From Saliniramus fredricksonii (GTDB lineage: Bacteria > Pseudomonadota > Alphaproteobacteria > Rhizobiales > Beijerinckiaceae): a stretch of 64,000 nt of DNA. Each line of letters starts with the position of its first letter. Within the stretch, counting starts at the first letter, position 1. This document shows positions 1-8,389 of this stretch, piece by piece. The stretch covers positions 1 through 64,000 of the forward strand of contig NZ_FMBM01000003.1 in the NCBI RefSeq assembly GCF_900094735.1, in the 5' to 3' direction. The notes under the pieces were generated by a model. The model did not search any database, was not told where the DNA came from, and worked only from the letters and a program-made list of their open reading frames with translations. Position numbers and translations under genes: made by a program.

Positions 1-2
1 CG

Positions 3-185
3 CTGGCACGCCAGAGCGACGATCTGCCGGCCGGCATCGCCACCGTCACCCGCAACGCCGCCCGCGCCGCAGGCCTGACCGATCGCGGCGCGCTCGAACC
101 GGGCTTGCGCGCCGACATCATCCGCTTTCGCGAGGTGAACGGTACCCCGGTCGTCACATGGGTGAAGGGAAAGCGGGTGGCTTGA
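3..185 (+). CDS. C-terminal end of a PhnM-like amidohydrolase (partial)
   Basis: Only the last 60 codons lie in the window, and the gene is open at the left edge. The visible tail has the pattern of the end of PhnM (alpha-D-ribose 1-methylphosphonate 5-triphosphate diphosphatase): a segment reading NAARAAGLTDRGALEPG, then RADIIRF, and a final strand ending in VKGKRVA before TGA. In this family that stretch forms the last turn of the amidohydrolase barrel and the C-terminal beta-sandwich. PhnM acts in the cytoplasm in C-P lyase phosphonate breakdown. No catalytic metal ligand is visible because the N-terminal part is missing, so another amidohydrolase with a similar tail cannot be excluded. 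The frame is clean, unlike the genes that follow. Confidence 0.7.
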   Translation: MARQSDDLPAGIATVTRNAARAAGLTDRGALEPGLRADIIRFREVNGTPVVTWVKGKRVA

Positions 186-194
186 GGCGCGGTT

Positions 195-1329
195 TCACGC
201 CCCCCCCGCCCCTCGCTGAGGATCGCCATCACCCGCGCGTCGTGCCCGCAATCGAGCCCGGCGAAGAGCGCCGCGATCCCGGCAGCGCCCGATGGTGTCG
301 GGCGAAGCCTTCTTGCGCGAGGATGCCCACGGCCCGCGCGGCCTGCTCCTCGCTGATCGTGACGAAGATATCCGCATCGCGCGAAAGCCCTTTGAGCGCA
401 ATCAGCGACGGCGCCTTGCAATCGAGCCGCCCCATGGCGGAGACCGGTCCCTGCGTCGTGACCGCGTGGCCGGCCCGGATGCTCGCAATCAATGCCGGCG
501 CGGCTTGCGGCTCCACGACGATGATGGTCGGCGCATCCCCCCAGACGGCCCGCGCATGGCCGCGACGGCAGCGGCGAGCCCGCCGACACCGGCCTGGAGC
601 AGGATATGCGTCGGCGCCGCATGAATCTGCGCTGTGGCCTCGGCGGCGAGCTGGAGATAGCCCCTCCATCACCCGCAGGGGCAGTTCCGTGTAGCCCGGC
701 CAGGAACTGTCCGACAGAAGCGTATGACCCGGCGCGCGCGCGGCTTCTCAGCCGCCGCCATGCTCTCCTCATAGGTCGCGCCTGCGCGCACCACCTGCGC
801 CCCCTTCGCCGCAAGCCGTTCGGCGAAGGCCTCGGGCACGCTGTGTGCGAGATAGATCACCGCCTGCGCCCCGAACAGACGCGCACCGGCAGCGACCGAG
901 AGCCCGTGATTGCCCTGCGCTCGCGGTAACGTAGATCCACCCGGAAAGCGCGTGCGCCCAATCATTGTCCTGCACATTCTGCGACGCTGCGCGCGCGATC
1001 GCATGGGCGGCACCCAGCGCCTTGAAGCTGCCGAGCCCCATCCGGGCGCGCTCGTCCTTGAGGAAGATCTGTGCAACGCCGGCGCGCGTGGCGAGCGCGG
1101 GAACCTCATGCAGCGGCGTCGGCGCATGGGCCGGGCAAGCGGCGAGGAGGCGGGCGACATCACCGGCATCGTCGAGCGGAAACGGCGCATCGACAGCGAT
1201 TCCACTGCCGCGCCACGGATTGGCGAAACTGTCCTGCATGAGCCGCGCGATCCCGCATCCCTCGATGAAGAAGTGGTTCGCACGAGCATAGCCGCGCGCG
1301 CTCCGCCATGCGATCCCGCCTGGCGCCAT
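195..1329 (-). pseudogene. Diaminopropionate ammonia-lyase-like PLP enzyme, multiply frameshifted
   Basis: Joined fragments in three frames give a near full-length fold-type II PLP enzyme that resembles diaminopropionate ammonia-lyase, which converts 2,3-diaminopropionate to pyruvate and ammonia. Recognisable blocks in order are TPLHEVPAL, LKDERARMGLGSFKALG (Schiff-base Lys in SFKALG), TASAGNHGLSVAAG, SSWPGYTELPLRVMEG, HILLQAGVGGLAAAVA, VEPQAAPALIASI, LDCKAPSLIAL, DIFVTISEEQAA, and GAAGIAALFAGLDCG. At least five changes of frame are needed, near 913, 740, 662, 556 and 300, and a C8 run lies at about 201-208 near the stop. Several shifts are single-base changes in short G/C runs. I saw no nonsense substitution in the joined reading. 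The start is uncertain; the ATG at 1329 fits best. It is either a recent pseudogene or a patch of poor sequence. Confidence 0.7.
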
Positions 1330-1434
1330 TCCGGGATCGCTCAACACGCACATGCGCGAAACGCCCATTGATCGGGCCCGCTCACGCAACGATAGTCGTT
1401 GATACCGCACCTGCCGCAACGGCAGGGACAGCCG

Positions 1435-2220
1435 ATGTCGACCCGAGAGAACGCCATGAACGCGACGCCCGCGACCAAAGCCACCTTCGCCGGCGATCTC
1501 TTCGCCGGGCAGCATGTGCTCGTCTCCGGCGGGACCAGCGGGATCGGGCTCGCCTGCGCCCGTGCCTTCCGCGATCATGGCGCGCAGGTCATAGCCGGCG
1601 GCGTCGGCGATCCCTCCCCGATGAAGCCGCGCGCGACCCCGGCAATGCCGGCATCCGCTTCATCGATCTCGACGTGCGCGACCCCGCCGCCATCACATCC
1701 TGTATCGACGCACTGCCCGAGCGCCTCGCAGTGCTCGTCAATGCCGCGGGCATCATCCGTCGCGATGCGGAGCATGATCCGGACGTGTTCGCGCAGGTCA
1801 TCGACATCAATCTCAACGGCAGCATGCGCCTGTGCAGCGCTGCTTTGGAGCGGCTCACGGCGGGGCGCGGCTGCGTCATCAATCTGGCCTCGATGCTGAG
1901 CTTCTTCGGCGGGCCGCGCGTGCCGGGCTATTCTGCCTCCAAGGGCGGCATCGCGCAGCTCACCCGCAGCCTCGCCGCCGCCTGGGCGCCGCAGGGCGTG
2001 CGCGTCAATGCGCTCGCACCCGGCTGGATTGCCACGCCCCTGACACAGGCCCTGCAGGACGATCCCGCCCGCGCCGGTCCGATCCTCGCGCGCACGCCGA
2101 TGGACCGTTTCGGAACGCCGGAGGAGATCGCCGCAGCCCGCGCTCTTTCTCGCCTCACCCGCCGCCGGCTTCATCACCGGCACGATCCTGCCGGTGGATG
2201 GCGGTTATGCGAGCGTCTGA
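1435..2220 (+). pseudogene. Short-chain dehydrogenase/reductase, frameshifted
   Basis: This is a classical SDR of about 255 residues broken by two shifts. The first segment contains the cofactor motif SGGTSGIGLACARAF. A shift at about 1608-1622, in the CCC/CCCC runs, moves to the frame reading DPGNAGIRFIDLDVRD, then VLVNAAGIIRR, INLASMLSFF and YSASKGG (catalytic Tyr and Lys), then VNALAPGWIATPLT. A second shift at about 2130-2140 is needed to reach the normal SDR ending (FLASPAAGFITGT, then ILPVDGGYASV) and the TGA at 2218-2220. The ATG at 1435 follows a CAGGGA ribosome-binding site; the ATG at 1456 is the alternative. The substrate is unknown. It sits head to tail with the cupin and second SDR genes, which suggests one catabolic operon. 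Confidence 0.75.
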
Positions 2221-2239
2221 ACGATTTGGAGGAAACACC

Positions 2240-2749
2240 ATGAACGACAAATGGACCCCCTACCGCCACCCTCAGCCTGCCGAATCTCCCCCGAGCTGAT
2301 CGTCCCCGACGCCATCCCCACGGATGAGCGCGTCTGGGTGCCGGTGGAGGAGAATGTCTGGTTCCGCCCGCTCTGCCTGAGCGTCACGCGCGGCTACTGG
2401 ATGAACCTTCTGCGCGTGCGCAAATCCGGCGTGCTCTCGCGTCATCGCCATCCCCAGCCCGTGCACGGTTTTCGTGCTGCGCGGCGAATGGCGCTATCTG
2501 GAGCATGACTGGGTGGCGCGCGAGGGCGGCTATGTCTATGAGGCGCCGGGCGAGACCCATACGCTCGTGGTCGATCCGCATGTCGAGGAAATGATCACGC
2601 TGTTTCAGGTCAACGGCGCGATGATCTATGTCGATCCCGACGGCAATGTCACGGGCTATGACGACGTCTTCACCCGGCTCGACAAATGCCGCGCCTTTTA
2701 TGCGCAAAACGGTCTCGGGGCCGATTATATCGACCAGTATATCCGCTGA
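2240..2749 (+). pseudogene. Cupin protein of the 2,4'-dihydroxyacetophenone dioxygenase family, frameshifted
   Basis: A good ribosome-binding site (GGAGG) precedes ATG 2240, but the frame stops after 19 codons. Shifting at about 2283-2295 gives PELIVPDAIPTDERVWVP, then WFRPLCLSVTRGYW and SRHRHPQPVHGF. One extra T in TTTT at about 2468 must then be removed to continue as LRGEWRYLEHDW, YEAPGETHTLVVD, MITLFQVNGAMIYVD and YIDQYIR, ending at TGA 2747-2749. The corrected product is about 168 residues. HRHPQPVH and the later GETHTL motif would supply the metal-binding histidines of the cupin barrel. This family oxidatively cleaves alpha-hydroxyketones, but the substrate here cannot be read. The gene lies 19 bp after the damaged SDR and 35 bp before an intact SDR. 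Confidence 0.65.
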
Positions 2750-2784
2750 CGCCGTCAGCGCCGCTTTTCGCAAGGAGCCTCGTC

Positions 2785-3552
2785 ATGGAACCGCTGCCGC
2801 GCACCCCCTCCTTCTCCCTCGATGGAAGACGTGCCCTCGTGACCGGCGCCGGACGCGGCATCGGCCTCGCCGCCGCCTGTGCGCTGGCCCAGGCGGGCGC
2901 ATCCGTCGATCTCGTGGCACGCAGCGGCGACGAGATCACCGCCCTCGCCGAGGCGCTCGGCAAGGAGGGCTTTGCGGCCCGCGCCCATGCGCTCGACGTC
3001 ACCGATATCGATGCGAGCGCCGCCTTCGTTGCAGAAAACGGCCCTTATGACATCCTCGTCAACAATGCCGGCATGAACCGCCCTGCGCCGCTCACCGAGA
3101 TGACACCCGCCGATTACGACGCGGTAACCGATCTGAACGTGCGCGCGGCCTATTTCCTGATGCGGGCGGTGGTGAAAGGCATGATCACCGCCGGCAAGGG
3201 CGGGTCGATCATCAACATGTCCTCGCAGATGGGGCATGTCGGCGGTGCGAATCGCACGGTTTATTGCGCCACGAAACACGCCATGGAGGGCTTCACCAAG
3301 GCGCTTGCCTGGGAGGTCGGCAAGGAGGGTATCCGCGTCAACACACTGTGCCCGACCTTCATCCGCACACCGATGACGGCGGGCATGCTGGCCGATCCCG
3401 CATTCGAGCAGAGCGTCGTGTCGAAGATCGCACTCGGTCGTGTCGGCGAGGCCGAGGACCTGATGGGCGCGGTGGTTTTTCTCGCCAGCGACGCCTCGCG
3501 CCTCGTCACGGGCACCTCGCTCCTGGTCGATGGCGGCTGGACGGCGCAATGA
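2785..3552 (+). CDS. Short-chain dehydrogenase/reductase (SDR)
   Basis: This is an intact 255-residue classical SDR. The NAD(P)-binding motif TGAGRGIG lies at residues 20-27, NNAG at about 93-96, the catalytic Ser in the INMSSQMG block at about 147, and Tyr160/Lys164 in YCATK. The C-terminal block VTGTSLLVDGGW is typical. The ATG at 2785 was chosen because AAGGAG lies 7 bp upstream; the open frame continues further 5' without a better signal. It resembles gluconate-5-dehydrogenase-like SDRs, but specificity cannot be read. It is the only undamaged gene of the four-gene catabolic cluster. Confidence 0.85.
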   Translation: MEPLPRTPSFSLDGRRALVTGAGRGIGLAAACALAQAGASVDLVARSGDEITALAEALGKEGFAARAHALDVTDIDASAAFVAENGPYDILVNNAGMNRPAPLTEMTPADYDAVTDLNVRAAYFLMRAVVKGMITAGKGGSIINMSSQMGHVGGANRTVYCATKHAMEGFTKALAWEVGKEGIRVNTLCPTFIRTPMTAGMLADPAFEQSVVSKIALGRVGEAEDLMGAVVFLASDASRLVTGTSLLVDGGWTAQ

Positions 3553-3669
3553 AAGCCGGATTTCGCTGCGTGAAGGGACTGGACAAGCCGCTCTGCGCTC
3601 GCTAAATACGCGCCATCGATCGGCGGCGCTGCGTCGCATCGCCCCTCGCGGATGGTTCGCCGCGAATGC

Positions 3670-3742
3670 TGGGGATAGTTTAACGGTAGAACCGCGGACT
3701 CTGACTCCGCTAGTCCTGGTTCGAATCCAGGTCCCCCAGCCA
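3670..3742 (+). tRNA. tRNA-Gln (anticodon CTG), acceptor stem one base short
   Basis: The sequence folds as a tRNA: D arm around GTTTAACGGTAGAAC, anticodon stem GCGGA/TCCGC with loop CTCTGAC (anticodon CTG, Gln), T arm CCTGG-TTCGAAT-CCAGG, and encoded CCA at 3740-3742. The 3' acceptor strand is TCCCCCA, which calls for 5' TGGGGGA, but the 5' side reads TGGGGA with only four G. One base appears to be missing from the G run, leaving a bulge or two mismatches. This matches the homopolymer-type indels in the preceding 2.5 kb. A T-run follows from 3744 and could be part of a terminator. Confidence 0.85.
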
Positions 3743-3780
3743 GTTTTTTCGGATAAAAACAATTAAATCAGACACTTGAG

Positions 3781-3805
3781 GCTCCGGGCTCCGGGCTCCG
3801 GGCTC
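3781..3805 (+). repeat. GCTCCGG heptamer tandem repeat
   Basis: Three perfect copies of GCTCCGG plus a partial fourth (GCTC) lie just downstream of the tRNA-Gln gene. No function is evident. Confidence 0.9.
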
Positions 3806-4433
3806 AGCACCATCTCAAGGGTCTCGATTAATGTTGTCCACCGGCACAAATCGCCGTGCAACAGCCGCTCACGCCGACCCTTCTGCGAGCCGGACGGCGC
3901 GCTCTTGCGCCGGGCTGTCCGTCGGGGCGAGGGACGCATGATGCCGAAGCGTCACGACACATGTCTGCGTGGGCGGGTGACGGGCATGTCTGCGTGGAAT
4001 CAGGCGCTCATTCATTTAGAGAGGGCCCGAGAACTTCTTGTGGCACATGACCAAGGCCGCTCTCTTTACGATGACGTTTTCGTCAAGGAGCGCTTTGACG
4101 CTGCGAATCTGCCTGTTCCAGATGATCAGCTTGTGCTTGGTGTAGCAGGCCGCCGTCTCAATCTTGCACTCGCCCTGCATTACCTTGATACCGCCATTGC
4201 GATCGCGTGCCGCCACGGTCTTGGCTCAGGTTGGAGGGCATTGCCGATACATGAGTGGTACGCGCGGGCACAAGGTGTCCGTGCTGCGCTCGGGCTTGCA
4301 AGAGACGGTGAGACACCCGGCTTGCGTTCGTCCGACATCGCTGACCCTGCACATATGCTCGGACATGCCATTGTTCCGCAAAGTGCTACGGGCACCACGC
4401 ATTCGGACAATCTGTGTTCTGTTTCCGACAAAA

Positions 4434-5810
4434 GGTCGCGTCCGTCAAGCTGGTGTAATTTTCTGGATGGCCTGAGGTCATGATCAGGCGGCTTTTGTGG
4501 TTATGCTGAGGATGGGATCGATCTCTTCCTTGTCGATCTGTGCGAATGCCTCGACCATCATGTAGCGGCTTGATGTCTGCCATTCGTCATTCTGCTCGAA
4601 GAGCACGGCGCCGATCAAACGCATGATGGATGCTTCATTGGGGAAGATCCCGACGACGTCGGCGCGTCGCTTGACCTCCTTGTTCAGACGTTCAATTGGG
4701 TTCGTGCTGTGCAGTTTGGTGCGATGCTGGCGCGGGAATGACATGTAGGCCAGCACGTCGTGCTCGCTGGCATCCATGAGATCGGCCAGTTTTGGCCAGC
4801 GCGGGCGCAGTTGCTCTGCGACCTTGCGCCAGGTTTCGCCGGCATGGGTGCGGTCGGGTTGATCGAAGGCCTGTCGGATGGCAGCGGCGACGACAGTATG
4901 CTGACCACGCGAGACATGGGCCAGGGCGTTGCGCATCCAGTGGACGCGACAGCGTTGCCAGGTTGCTTCGAAGACCCGGGCGATGGCGGCTTTGAGGCCT
5001 GTATGCGCGTCGCTGATGACCAGTCTGACGCCCCCCAGGCCGCGAACGCGCAGGGATCGAAGGAACTCGGTCCAGAATGTCTCGGCCTCGGACGGGCCGA
5101 TACCGAGGCCGATGATCTCACGGCGTCCCTCGGTGTTGGCGGCCACGGCGATTATTGCGGCGACTGGTACGATCCGTCCGCCCTGGCGCACCTTCAGATA
5201 GGTGGCGTCGAGCCAGAGATAGGGCCATTCGCCGGTGAGCGGGCGGTTCAGGAACTCGCCGACACGTTCGTCGATGTCCTTGCACAGCTTCGACACCGTG
5301 CTCTTCGAAATGCCGCTCAGCCCCATGGCCTGCACCAGCTCATCGACGCGACGGGTCGAGACACCACTGATCCACGCCTCCTGGATGACGGCCACCAGCG
5401 CCTGTTCCGAGGTCTTGCGCGCTTCGAGAAAGCCCGGGAAGTAACTGCCTTGACGCAGCTTGGGAACCCGCAGGTTCAGCGTGCCCAGACGGGTATCGAG
5501 AGCGCGCTCTCGATACCCGTTACGCCACGTTGTGCGTTCGCCGCTGCGCTCGTGCTTGCCAGCGCCGATCAGGCCTTCAACATCCGCCTCCATGATCAGC
5601 TGCAGGACGGCCTCGGCAACGCTGCGCAGAAAGTCTCCCTGATCGTGCTTGGCCAGAAGTTCGGACAGGTCCATGTTCGTCTTGGTCATCGGGGTCTCCA
5701 TGTGGTCCGGGGTTGAAGTCAGCAAACTCCACCTCGACCATACACCTCGATGGCCACCCAGGATCACACCGTTGACGGCACTGAAATTACACCAGCTCCT
5801 TGGACGCTAC
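4434..5810 (-). mobile_element. IS256-family insertion sequence no. 1 (1377 bp), apparently intact
   Basis: The ends form imperfect inverted repeats of about 27 bp. The left end starts GGTCGCGTCC and the right end, in reverse complement, starts GTAGCGTCC; both then share AGCTGGTGTAATTT. Flanking 9-bp direct repeats CCGACAAAA (4425-4433 and 5811-5819) are the target-site duplication, in the usual 8-9 bp range for this family. The element carries one full-length transposase gene on the minus strand. Confidence 0.9.
4484..5689 (-). CDS. IS256-family transposase (Mutator-like), intact
   Basis: This is a 401-residue transposase when read from the ATG at 5689 (MTKTNMDLSELLAKHDQGDF); an in-frame ATG at 5701 is an alternative. 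The DDE triad is visible as WLDATYLKVRQ (first Asp), VISDAHTGLKAAI (second Asp) and NPIERLNKEVKRR (Glu). The CRVHW motif before the insertion helix is typical of the family. The length matches IS256-type enzymes, and no stop or frameshift is seen, so it should be active in cut-and-paste or copy-out transposition. It lies inside the inverted repeats and points left. It differs clearly in sequence from the other two IS256-family transposases in the island, so these are three separate arrivals and not copies of one element. Confidence 0.95.
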   Translation of the reverse strand: MTKTNMDLSELLAKHDQGDFLRSVAEAVLQLIMEADVEGLIGAGKHERSGERTTWRNGYRERALDTRLGTLNLRVPKLRQGSYFPGFLEARKTSEQALVAVIQEAWISGVSTRRVDELVQAMGLSGISKSTVSKLCKDIDERVGEFLNRPLTGEWPYLWLDATYLKVRQGGRIVPVAAIIAVAANTEGRREIIGLGIGPSEAETFWTEFLRSLRVRGLGGVRLVISDAHTGLKAAIARVFEATWQRCRVHWMRNALAHVSRGQHTVVAAAIRQAFDQPDRTHAGETWRKVAEQLRPRWPKLADLMDASEHDVLAYMSFPRQHRTKLHSTNPIERLNKEVKRRADVVGIFPNEASIMRLIGAVLFEQNDEWQTSSRYMMVEAFAQIDKEEIDPILSITTKAA

Positions 5811-6019
5811 CCGACAAAACGCCTCGCGATATCTCAAAAAGCGATACCGAATCGCAACGGCAGACGGTTGCTCGGCAGGATGCGAACAGCCATGACGAGC
5901 GCCTGCTCTTCAGCAAGCTCTTCGCACAATCTCTCGATATGCGCGCCGAGGAAGGTCGTGTCTTATATCTGGTGGAAATTCCCTGGCGATGTGTTCCGGG
6001 CATGTGAAGGTTCCGCTTC

Positions 6020-7259
6020 TCAGGCGGCGAGGGCAAGCTTGATCGGTTCGATCGGTTGAGAAAGCGTCTCCCATCCATCGACCTTGCGCAGCTGGATCTG
6101 ACCGGAGGCGAGCAGTGCCCAGAGCAGCATCGGCACGGTTTCGGCGCAGGGCAGCACGGTCTGCGTCTTGATCCGGCGGCGGAATTCCTCGTTGAGCCGC
6201 TCGATCGCGTTTGTCGTTCGTGCCGACTTCCACTGGGACGGATCGAGGCAGGTGAAGGCAAAGAGCCTATCCCCGGCTTCCTCGAGGCTGTCGGTGATCG
6301 CACGGCATTTCAGGCGCCATTTGCGCAGGAACGCCTTGCGCCGGATTTCGATCTCGGCAGCGGTGTCGGCGTAGATCATGTCGCGGTAGTCCTCGGTCAG
6401 CTCGTCGTGCATGCGCTTCGGGGCATGGCCGAGAAGGTTGCGGTGCTTGTGCACCGTGCACCGCTGGATCGGCAGCTCTTCGCCCCAGAGCGCAATGAGG
6501 GCGGCTTCCAGCCCGGGAGCGCCATCGACAATGACGAAGTCCGGTCGCTTCAGGCCACGCGCATCGAGATCGGCGAGGAACCCGCCCGAGGAACCCGCCC
6601 TATGCCGCCTTGCTTTCGCCGCCCGTGTTCTTGATGGCGAGCAACACCTTCTGCCCGTCGCGGCGCACGCCGATTGCCGCCAGCACCGAGATGTTCGTGG
6701 CCTTGCGGTCCAGACGGGTCTTGATGACGGTGCCGTCCAGGATCAGACGGACGATGTCCTCATCGGCGAGGCTGCGTGCGCACCACGCGTCCCAGTCGAC
6801 CTTCACCTTGCGCCAGGCCCGGCTGACGACATCCTTGCCGACCGCCCCCTGAAACAGGCCGAACAGCGCGCGCTTGACCCGCCGCGTGTTCGTGCCGGCC
6901 AGATAGACCGAGGCGATCAGGGCCTCGGCCTTCTTCGTCAGACGCTGATAACGCGGCAGCGCCCGTGATCGCCATTCCGTGATCTTGCCCTCTTCGTTCT
7001 CGATCCGCGCGCGCGGCACGCTGACCGTTTCGGTTCCGAAGGTGCCGACGAGCTGGCGGTCGCGATGGCCGTGCCGATAGCCCTTCTTCAAGCCGCCGCC
7101 GCGGTCATAGCGGCAGCGCCCGATGACGGCCGCGAGCTCTTCCTCGAACAGCGCCTCGATCGTAGCGCGGATGTTCTGCCGAAGCCGATCCTCGATGGGA
7201 TCGTAGCCGACGTCGCTGCACAGTAGCGCTGGCGTGGTCGTGTCTGTAGTCTGGTCCAT
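6020..7259 (-). pseudogene. IS256-family transposase, inactivated
   Basis: Two open pieces make up a transposase of about 410 residues. The N-terminal piece (7259 down to about 6600) starts MDQTTDTTTPALLCSDVGYD and includes RCRYDRGGGLKKGYRHGHRD and LILDGTVIKTRL (first catalytic Asp). The C-terminal piece (ending at 6020) holds TVHKHRNLLGHAPKR and NAIERLNEEFRRR (Glu). The linking stretch, with VIVDGAPGLEAAL (second Asp), is in a different frame. The break has two visible lesions: a TAG codon after ESKAA, where related enzymes have Trp, and a 13-bp tandem duplication at 6575-6600 that shifts the frame. It cannot make full-length transposase without suppression. Confidence 0.85.
6575..6600 (+). 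repeat. 13-bp tandem duplication inside transposase 2
   Basis: GAGGAACCCGCCC occurs twice back to back (6575-6587 and 6588-6600). Because 13 is not a multiple of three, it shifts the reading frame of the IS256 transposase. Confidence 0.95.
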
Positions 7260-8389
7260 GGCGTGATCTCCCTGGCGGTTGCTGCCGCCGGTTGGGTGGG
7301 TTGAATCACCCGGAGATTACGCCGCCTTCAAATTTCCACCACCTTCGCGACACGACCAAACTCCTCGCGTTGATCCACAATCGAACACTCCTGAAACGGT
7401 GAGCGCGGAGCTATACGCGAATCTGGGTGACGCAGTTTGAGGAGGTGGCGTATCGTGGCGGGTGCTGAAGCCTGCCAGAACTTCCAAAAGGAACGATACG
7501 CCTATGAAAGATGATATCACGATTACCCCGCTGTACCAGCCCGGATCTGTTGCGGATCCTCTGACAGAAATTGCCCGTGACGGCGCCCGCAGGATGCTTG
7601 CGGCGGCACTTCGGGCCGAAGCCGATACCTTTGTGGAGCAATATGCCGAGGAGGCTTTGCCGGATGGCCGGCAACGGATCGTCCGGCATGGTTATGGGCC
7701 ACAGCGCAGCATTCAGACCGGCATCGGTCCGCTCGACGTGCGCCGCCCGAAAGTCCGCGACCGGGCCACCGATATGCCCGCGGAGAAGAAGGTCCGCTTC
7801 ACCTCAAGCATCCTGCCGAAATGGGCCCGGCGGTCGAAAAGCCTCGATGCCCTGCTGCCGGTGCTCTATCTGCGCGGGATCTCCACCGGCGATTTCCAGG
7901 AAGCGCTGTCAGCGTTGCTCGGGGTAGATGCACCGAACCTGTCGCCTGGTGTCATCTCCCGTCTGACGGGCGATTGGCAGCAGGAATACGATCGCTGGCA
8001 GGGCCGTGATCTCTCGGCCCGGCGGTATGTCTATATCTGGGCCGACGGTGTCTATCTGCAGGCCCGCATGGAACCGCAGGCCGAGTGCATACTGGTCATT
8101 CTCGGCGCCACGCCGGAGGGGAAGAAGGAGCTCGTCGGCTTCCAGGTCGGCATGCGCGAGAGCGCGCAGAGCTGGCGCGAACTGTTGGTCGACATCAAGG
8201 CCCGCGGCCTCAAGGTGCCGCCCGAGATCGCCGTGGGCGATGGCGGCATGGGGTTCTGGAAGGCCCTCGACGAGGTCTTCCCGGGAACGCATCATCAGCG
8301 CTGTTGATGGATTGGATGCCCCCTCCCAACGGCATCGCAATGTGCCAACGTGGTGATCTGCAGGTCATTCACGAGAGGAGGAAGCATCC

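Larger units (their letters stand above)
3986..5953 (+). pseudogene. Unknown gene split by an IS256-family insertion and cut off by a second element
   Basis: I do not recognise this protein. Reading from ATG 3986 gives a soluble, largely helical sequence beginning MSAWNQALIHLERARELL, with LYDDVFVKERFD and LALALHYLDTAIAIACRHG further on. The frame runs to DNLCSVSDK at 4433, where the first IS256 element begins. A 9-bp target duplication (CCGACAAAA) lies at 4425-4433 and 5811-5819. Removing the element and one copy restores the same frame: SVSDK continues as TPRDISKSDTESQRQ, QDANSHDERLLFSKLFAQSL and DMRAEEGR, until the second IS256 element begins at about 5954. The 3' end of the gene was not found beyond the island. 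An upstream start is possible because the frame is open from 3776. It is an ancestral accessory gene now inactive. Confidence 0.55.
5954..7357 (-). mobile_element. IS256-family insertion sequence no. 2, degraded
   Basis: The inverted ends share GGTCGTGTC at 5954-5962 and its complement at 7349-7357, then after about 7 bp TGGTGGAAATT. The exact ends are uncertain because the symmetry may run a few bases further out (CGAGGA on both sides). No 8-9 bp direct repeat flanks it, unlike elements 1 and 3. This suggests a deletion or rearrangement at one end. Only about 41 bp of host DNA separates it from the target duplication of element 3. Confidence 0.75.

Noticed and set aside
5946-7366. Target-site duplication for the second IS256 element
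   Set aside because: Flanks (CCGAGGAA on the left, AAACTCCTCG on the right) are partly inverted relative to each other and are not direct repeats, so no duplication is claimed.
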